Shown here piece after piece: positions 57,110-64,000 of a stretch of DNA of 64,000 nt. Each line of letters begins with the position of its first letter. The stretch's first letter is position 1. Source of the DNA: Lantana camara. Lineage: Eukaryota; Streptophyta; Magnoliopsida; Lamiales; Verbenaceae. The notes beneath the pieces are model-generated. The model did not search any database and was not told the origin of the DNA. It saw only the letters and a program-made list of their open reading frames with translations. The stretch spans positions 94,252,001-94,316,000 of the forward strand of contig CM074856.1 in the NCBI GenBank assembly GCA_037501455.1, in the 5' to 3' direction. A program made the position numbers and the translations under genes.

Positions 57110-58311
57110 ACAGATATCAGATCAGGTTGGCAATATAGTTGGAGAAATTTAAGGAGTGGTAAACAAGCTCAAGGAATTAGGAAAAAATTCTATTTTCTTA
57201 AGGGGGAGAGCTGGCCGGGAAATAAATTAATGTTGAAAATTAGGCTCAATCGGGGAATCAGGAAACTTCAAGAAAATTAATTCATCTTGGAGCTTTTATC
57301 GGAGTCGTGTGAAGGAAGTTCAATACCTCAAGTCTGTTCTCCCTCTTACACAAAGAAAAGAGTTTACTTGGAGCATCAAGCCAGTTTTACGCGTGGGTAT
57401 ACAGCTATTTCCTAATAAAAGTTAATGGTTATTTCTAGTTTCGGGTCCCGAAAGTGAGAGGGTGAATCAGCCTAAGAAAGTTCAACCGCAAATCTGATAT
57501 TGAAATTGGCAGAAGAAGGCAAAGATTAATAATGATTTACGGATTATGTGGAAAATAACACTAGGGATTGAGATAGCTGTCAAGAATTGATACCTCGAGT
57601 TGTGGTGACAGAAAAGCTAAATAGTTGGGTCACGGAATGAAGATCAAGTGGTTATTGAAGTATAGGTAGGTATTGGGCAATCAAGGAGTGGTATTCGGGT
57701 TAGAAGGAATTTTAATTATAGAATCAAGAAGTTAACGGAACAACCGCAACGTGAGAATTTCAACCCCGGTGAACGGTACACTTGAACATGCATATCACGT
57801 GCATCATTTATTTTATTAAGAGCCGTATATGATTCTTCGTTATTTATTAAAATATTCTTATGTGAATATTAAGTTGCCATAACTGATACATTCTATCTGC
57901 TCCATACCTGATAACTGTGTAAATGTTTATTTAATTGTTTACTTGATGTTATTGTGTGTGCGTGAGAGACGGGGATTCTCTCAGGGTTACGAGGGACGGG
58001 GTTCTCTCGTTACTTGTCAAGAGACGGGGTTCTCTTGTTAGTGTTTGGGAGACGGGGCACTCTCATTTCTACTTGCTACTTGTCAATTTGTTCTAGTGGG
58101 AGGTTAGATTTTTCTTCGAGTGTTTAGGTCCGGAAAGTTTAGGGTCGTGACCTCATAACGTTGAAGGACCCTTGTGAATTGAAGACCTCTTTCGAACTAA
58201 TCCCTGACGGGGAATGGCCAACCCGCGTGGGATGAACACGGGAGAGTTAATTAATTTACAGGAATTCAGGACAATGAATCCGAGGACGGATTCTCTTAAG
58301 GGGGAGAGAGT
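57110..58311 (+). mobile_element. Z copy 2: truncated internal region
   Basis: The 3' 1.2 kb of the Z internal region, including the four-unit hairpin array (57964-58064) and the polypurine tract (58298-58310). No coding sequence is recognised. Confidence 0.9.
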
Positions 58312-61300
58312 TGTAACGCCCCAATTTCCAGACAGTCAGGTACGCTCGACACGTGTGAGTTTTGAGCGTTAAGATTTATTTTATTATTTTTGTTTATTCA
58401 ATTTATAGGTGTTATGCTAATTTTATAAATTATATTTCAAACGTGATTATGTGAATATATGTGAAATACGTGTCCACTTGAGAATTATTGATGAATTGAA
58501 TTCAATTGCTACGTGAAATAATTATCGAACGTGATTTAATTGCTTATTGTCCTTAATTGATCACTTATTTAAATTAAAGGACCAAATTGCATGAAAAATC
58601 TTTGGACTAAATTGCTTATTGTTCATGAGTATGAACTTGATTGTATGAACTAGACGACTTGGGGACTTAATAGCATCATGTAATATATGTATCGCTTTCA
58701 TTTCTTCATTTTCACACCAACACAAGCATACCATACTTCATTTCCTTTTCTCTCGATCAAACACCAAACAAGAAGGAAGGATTGATTTATCTTCTTCAAG
58801 TTATTTCTCCATCAAGACTTGTGAGCTTTGAAGCTTTGCAACTTCATCTTCTTCTTCTAATCTTTCTCAAGGTAGAAATGAAAGTTTATGTGATTTCTTG
58901 ATGAATTTGATTAAAGCTAGGGTTTATGAAATCATGGGATAAGGTGATGATTTGGTGTTTGATGCATGAATACATGATTTTAACTTGAATTTATGCATGA
59001 ATTCTTGGAAAATTTGAAGTATATGTTGAGTGATGACATGAGCTTGAAGTTGATGATTCTTGAGAATCAAAGGATGAATTAAGTGTTTATGTTAGTTTTA
59101 ATTGTATTTTAAGTATATAATTATGTTTCTTACTTGATTTAATACATTTGACAGAAGTTTTGATGATGTTTTGATGATTTTGAATGTGATCCGAGAGCTC
59201 CCCTGTTTTCTGCTCTGTTTTGAGCTTTCTGCTCAGCTGGAACGGCCCTTCCCGTCCCCTTTGATTTCCCGGAACGGCCATTCCCATCCTTTGAATGTTT
59301 TGGCCAGCGAGGCTGGGAACGGCCCTTCCCATTTTGGCCTAAAGCCGGAACGGCCGTTCCCGTCTTCAGCACTGTTACAGAAGATCACACAGCCAATTCT
59401 GCATTTATGTCATTTGTTCTAAATGACCGTTTACCCCTCAAACGTACTCGGATTGACCAGAATTTAGAACTGTAGAAACGACATTGAGTCTAAAGTATTC
59501 TCCAATTGGAATCAACTCAATATCATTTCTGGTTTATGAGATATCTCCATTTTAATTTGGTGTCGCCACTCTACCGAAAATCTGCATTCACTCAACTTCG
59601 AGCTTACGCCATTTTCTCCTCACTTTGAATTAGAATGCGAGCCATATATCATCGGAAAGGTGTATTTGTCTAGTTTTCTATCCAAAAAACAAAACCCAAT
59701 TCCAAATTCTATAACTCAAGAAATTCCAGTTTTCCTTCAGCTTGTACATTTCCGAAAACTGTCAACTTTTGCCAAACTTTGCCAAAACCTCTTTTCTCGC
59801 ATTCCTTTAACTCTCTCGGCTCCCGTATGCGATTTATATGATTGGAATACTTGAATAATTGATGATTATATGGTTATTTGACATTTTATGGTCTTTGCTT
59901 ACTTAAACTTAATTGTTAACTCCGTGCTTTATGTAAAACGAATTGGTATGATTGCATGCCTTAAATACGTGATCTCCGTGAAATTATTTGTCTTCTTGTA
60001 AATTATTCCATTCCATTTATAAGTATCTATATGATCGGTACGTGTAAGTATACGTTTATTTCATACAAGAATATGTTCATGGTTACGCCGTGCGTCATAT
60101 TTGGTACCATTGTCTAGTATTGTCTCACGAATGCATGTATGTTCCCATTTCTTGTTCAGTTACTCTCCAGGGAGGAGATTGTCAAGCACGAGCACATTCA
60201 CGCATTCAAGAGTCGTGTGTCGCCTGTCAGGTGAGGTTTAATTTCTAGTTATACAAAACCCGTATAACCTTTACGTGATTTTTGGCCAAAGGTATTTATA
60301 TTATAATTTCATGAAAGCACTTATCCTTTCAAGTTATGTTATTGTTCATGAATTAAGCAAGTAGGTTATGTTAGTGTTCACGAATCAAGCATGCCATGTT
60401 CATGAAAGCAAGAACGTGCGTTCGTGCGGGTGCTGGGCTGGTCTTCGGGCTGGTGGTTGTCCGTCCAACCACAGGAAGAACAATACCCTATCGTGTACGT
60501 GTGTTCTCTTGGCCAGGTCCTTCTTAGTGAGGGCGCTGGGCTGGTCTTCAGGGCTGGTGGTTGTCCGTCCAACCACAAGAAGAACAAAGCCCTATCGTGT
60601 ACCTGTGTTCTCCTGGTCAGGTTCTCCTTAGTGAGGGCGTTGGGCTAGTCTCAGGGCTGGTGGTTGTCCGTCCAACCACAGGAGGAACAAACCCTATCGT
60701 GTTACAAGCAAGCCATGTATTGATTGCATGATTTCCATTCCATGAATGTGTTAATTGAGTATACTATCGCACGATTGCACGGTAATTGAATTGCGTGATC
60801 ACCTATTAATTTATAATCAAGCAAACATGTTTCATGTACATTTGGAAACCGCCCGCACTCGCCGGGGCCATGTATTGATTGCATGAAAATGAACAAGTAT
60901 TTAATATTGACAGTTGTATTCTCGGGCGAAGAATACTTTATTCTTGAACTTATATATTTATCTTTTATGAATCTTTACCAGAGAATGTAACTTGTATGTT
61001 ATCTGCGGTAATATATATGTAAACCCCTCACTCGGTCTTCACAGACTGACACCTCCACCTTTCAAGTATTGCAGGTGCACGCTAGGCGGGAAGTGAGTCG
61101 AGTCCAGTCTTGGTAGTCAAGTCGTGCACTGTGCATTTTATTGAATTGTTTATTTATTGTTTAAGGGATTTAGGTTATTGTTATTGTTTATTTGGAGATG
61201 ATAATGTATTGATAAATATAGTAAAGCACGTTTCGATTGATAAATGAAACATCGTGACTTGGTAAATGGAAATGCTTGATAAAGATTAGTTTATGCTTTT

Positions 61301-61463
61301 GCTTTAATTTTGTTGCATGAGTTAGTTATCCCGCCTAGCCTATTGAGTTATTGCATTGTCACCCGTTCGCTATAGGTTAGTTCATGTACGGATTGGCCAT
61401 TGCGTATGTGGATTGACCTATAGTGCGGGGGGTGTGGTACCTCCACGTGTAAGGGGTGCTACA
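58312..61463 (+). repeat. Z copy 2: 3' LTR
   Basis: Duplicate of 32107-35258. Candidate intron 58872-61074. Palindromes lie near 59238-59362, with the first site changed by one base in its left arm. It is followed by TAAAC (61464-61468). Confidence 0.93.
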
Positions 61464-61468
61464 TAAAC

Positions 61469-63998
61469 CCTAACCAACCCTTAACCATGATCTATAACTT
61501 GAGTTAACATCCCTTTTCAGCCCTTAACCCAAGAAAAACTGATCCATTTCTTCTCTCCCTCTCAATCACGATCAGCTCCAAGGAGAAAGGAAGAGAAGAA
61601 ACCCACTTTGGCCATTTTGAAGAGTTTGAGCTCAAATCACATCCAAATCTTCCCAAATTCAAAAGGTAAGTTTATGATCGTAATCTAAACTCTTTCTTCT
61701 CTCTTATATGTGGATTTGAGCTGATTTCCTTGGTTGGTTCTTGAGATTTGGCAAGCATGTGAATAGTAGAGATTGGTTGAATTTGATGATTCTTACTTCC
61801 TTCTTGATTCTCTTGAGTTTGGGTGATGATATGTTGCTTATATGACTTGATTCTAAGTATTTATGACATCTTCTTCCATGGTAATTGGAGTATGAGTGAT
61901 TGGCCATTGATGAGTGCTTGAGAAATGGATGATATATCTTGATGCATTCCCTCCCCTTTCTTGCTTTGTTTCTTGCAAATTTTGTAGCTAAAATTGTTGC
62001 TACTTACATGGCATGAATTGTTGATGAATTGATGTTAATTCCATGCTTGTTATATGTGTTTTCAATGACATAAGAGACTCCCCAAGGCTTGCACCGAAAT
62101 GCCCTATTTTTCTTGCCAAAAAACTGAAATGTTGCGGCGTTATTTTTCAGCCCCGAACGCATGACACGGCTGTGTCATGTTATAACTGGAAATGGACACG
62201 GCCGTGTCAAGCTCTCAACTTTGGATCCTGATTTTATTTAAACCGGACACGGCTGTGTCCGATTCTTATACATTTTGGACAAGGCCGTGTCCACTTAGTA
62301 GGTGGTGGCCGGGAGGAGTTTCTTTCGTCGTTTCGTTGCTTTTCGTTGGTTCTTCTTGCCTCGTTTATGATGTGTATGCATGATTAACTTGTTGTATGAT
62401 GTGTTAAGCTTGAACTCGTGAATTTATGGTTCATTCGTTGCCCTCGGTTTTGAGATAGGACCTTATATGCCTTGAATGTCCCTATATGGCCTCATGTGGA
62501 TTCATTTCATACTCTTTGCATCATAAACATACATTCACATATGCCGAGCATCTAATGTGGTTCATATTGAGTCTAAGGTTGTCTTTTGCCTTTGTTTTGC
62601 CTTTAGGTTCGTTCCTTGGTTGACGAGGTTATCTTCTAGACGTTCGTTTGCTTCCTTTATTCCCGTTGCTTCTCGGAGGTGAGGTTTTCTTTCGTTTTAG
62701 CTAAAATGACCTACAACCCAACACATTATTTGAGCCCGCATGCGAACTATATAAATATATATGTATAAATAAGTGTTTGATATGTATTTTGCGGGATTTG
62801 GCCCATCTACTATGAAATCCATTGAAAATGCTTTTATATGTATATAAGCTATGTTTTGTTCGTTCGTTTTCAAAGAAGGGTTGGTGTGTGTACGTGTTAA
62901 GTTTTGACAAGATAAGCTTTCCGTGATAAGTATACGCTTTGTGAGATATGTCTGTGCGTGAGTTCTGTGATCTGTTTGGGCCCCGGAGTTTGGGTAGGGG
63001 AGACCCGGGACGACCATTGGGGTCGCCGGTTACGACCCCTGTGCACTTCTCCACCAACGGGAGGCTTAGTTCTCCTATGTCGATAGAACACTTTAAGGTT
63101 GGCCATCGAAGAAATTGGGCGGGATCCCCCGGTTCATCAGTTTCGTTCTGTGGAGGGTCGAGAGGGGCACCTCTCTTCCCCAATGGTGTGGAGGTGGGAT
63201 TGTTTATAAGATTTGCTTTGGTCTGAGTAAGTGTGTGTGAGAACTCGTTCTCGCCATGTTATTTTGCTTTTGCTTCTGTATCCGATATGGTTTGTGAAAC
63301 GGGGTGGATTCATAATTCCTAAAACGTGGTTGATTTTGGTCTTCGACCCTAAACCTTTCTTCGCATATATAGTATCACGGGTTAAATCTTTTGGAATGCA
63401 AAAACCACACCCTGTTCATAAACATTTTTGATTTGAATATGCTATGCTCCTACCTATACGTATGTGTGCGTGTGTAGCCCCTCACCAGTCTCTAGGACTA
63501 ACCCTCGTTGCTTCTTTTCTTTTTCCCCTTTTGTTTTGAGCTTTGCAGGTGCTCGGTTGGGAGTCTGGCTAGGCGGTGGTTGTCTTTCGAGTCTTAGGAG
63601 TTGTTCGAGTTTTTGTAGAGTCCTTGCATTTGCATATTTACTTTCCCGCTTTGGTACTACGTATATTTAGTACTATATATAAATAATTATAAGCTATGTT
63701 CTGTAATTTGAAGCTTTAAATATTCTTTTAGCCCGGGGTGGGCAAAGCATGTTGAAATATGTATGTCTCTTTCTAAGCTTTTATATATGTATTTGGTTAT
63801 TTAGTTGATCCTGTAGCTTCCGCTCTTTTGGTTTATTTTGTTGCGCACTCTGTTCAGGGTCTAGACCGCCTAGGCTAGAGGTGAATTTTGTTTGTCACCC
63901 GTTTGCCATGGTTCGATGCGGGGACGGAGTTCCCATTTCAGTACCCGTGTTGGGCTATGGTGCGGGGGATGTGGCGCATTCCGCTCCGGGGTGTTACA
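61469..63998 (+). repeat. Y copy 2: 5' LTR, right part
   Basis: Duplicate of 35264-37793, ending GGGGTGTTACA two bases before the window end. Candidate intron 61666-63548; palindromes near 62160-62292. Its primer site and gag are expected just beyond the window. Confidence 0.93.
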
Positions 63999-64000
63999 TC

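Larger units (their letters stand above)
57110..64000 (+). repeat. Second copy of 30905-37795 (start of a 26.2-kb tandem repeat unit)
   Basis: Matches 30905-37795 at a constant offset of 26,205 with about twenty substitutions seen by eye (about 99.7 percent identity) and no net indel. It includes the Z internal 3' end, Z 3' LTR, the TAAAC junction and the Y 5' LTR up to the last bases before the primer site. The left edge falls in ACAGA, present at both 30905-30909 and 57110-57114. Confidence 0.92.

Overview
This window is plant nuclear heterochromatin made entirely of nested LTR retrotransposons. It is AT-rich and holds no bacterial-style operon, rRNA or tRNA gene, and no host gene that I recognise. 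Every primer-binding site I find is the initiator-tRNA-Met complement (TGGTATCAGAGC), which with Gag proteins of the Retrotrans_gag plus CCHC zinc-knuckle type points to Ty3/gypsy elements of a flowering plant, probably a dicot. Species cannot be named from this window.

I assign the sequence to six related families, labelled here V, X, U, Y, Z and W (my labels). All have very long LTRs (about 3.1 to 4.3 kb) that begin TGTAAC and end TTACA, short internal regions (about 2 to 3 kb) and no protease, reverse transcriptase, RNase H or integrase. X, Y and W encode only Gag; U and Z encode nothing I recognise. They are non-autonomous, in the range of LARD and gag-only elements, and presumably depended on enzymes supplied by another element.

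Layout: 1-2143 partial V1 LTR (minus) inserted in 2144-5002, a partial V2 LTR (minus). 5003-48011 is an X array (plus) of the form LTR1-int1-LTR2-int2-LTR3. Within it, U (minus, 9083-19600, TSD ACCGT) sits in the gag of int1, and Y (plus, 25236-43515, TSD TACGT/TACGA) sits in LTR2. Z (plus, 25802-35258, TSD TAAAC) sits in the 5' LTR of Y. 48012-57109 is a W array (minus), again LTR-int-LTR-int-LTR, inserted in X LTR3 next to AAACT. From 57110 to the end the sequence repeats 30905-37795 at a constant offset of 26,205 bp with about twenty substitutions and no net indel, which fits a 26.2-kb tandem duplication sealed at a 5-bp ACAGA microhomology.

The most interesting common theme is the architecture of the LTR leaders. 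Each family has a 5' splice-site match and a downstream pyrimidine-tract/TTGCAG match about 1.9 to 2.7 kb apart inside the LTR. In V, X, Y, Z and W the interval holds a cluster of three to five short palindromes with a CGGCCG-like core and family-specific arms. A CTAGGCGG...CCGCCTAG inverted pair follows the acceptor. Three families also carry an array of GAGAGACGGGGTTCTCTC hairpins upstream of the polypurine tract. Together these suggest a diversified, possibly undescribed lineage of giant-LTR, gag-only retrotransposons with a spliceable leader. The splicing and RNA-structure interpretations are inference.
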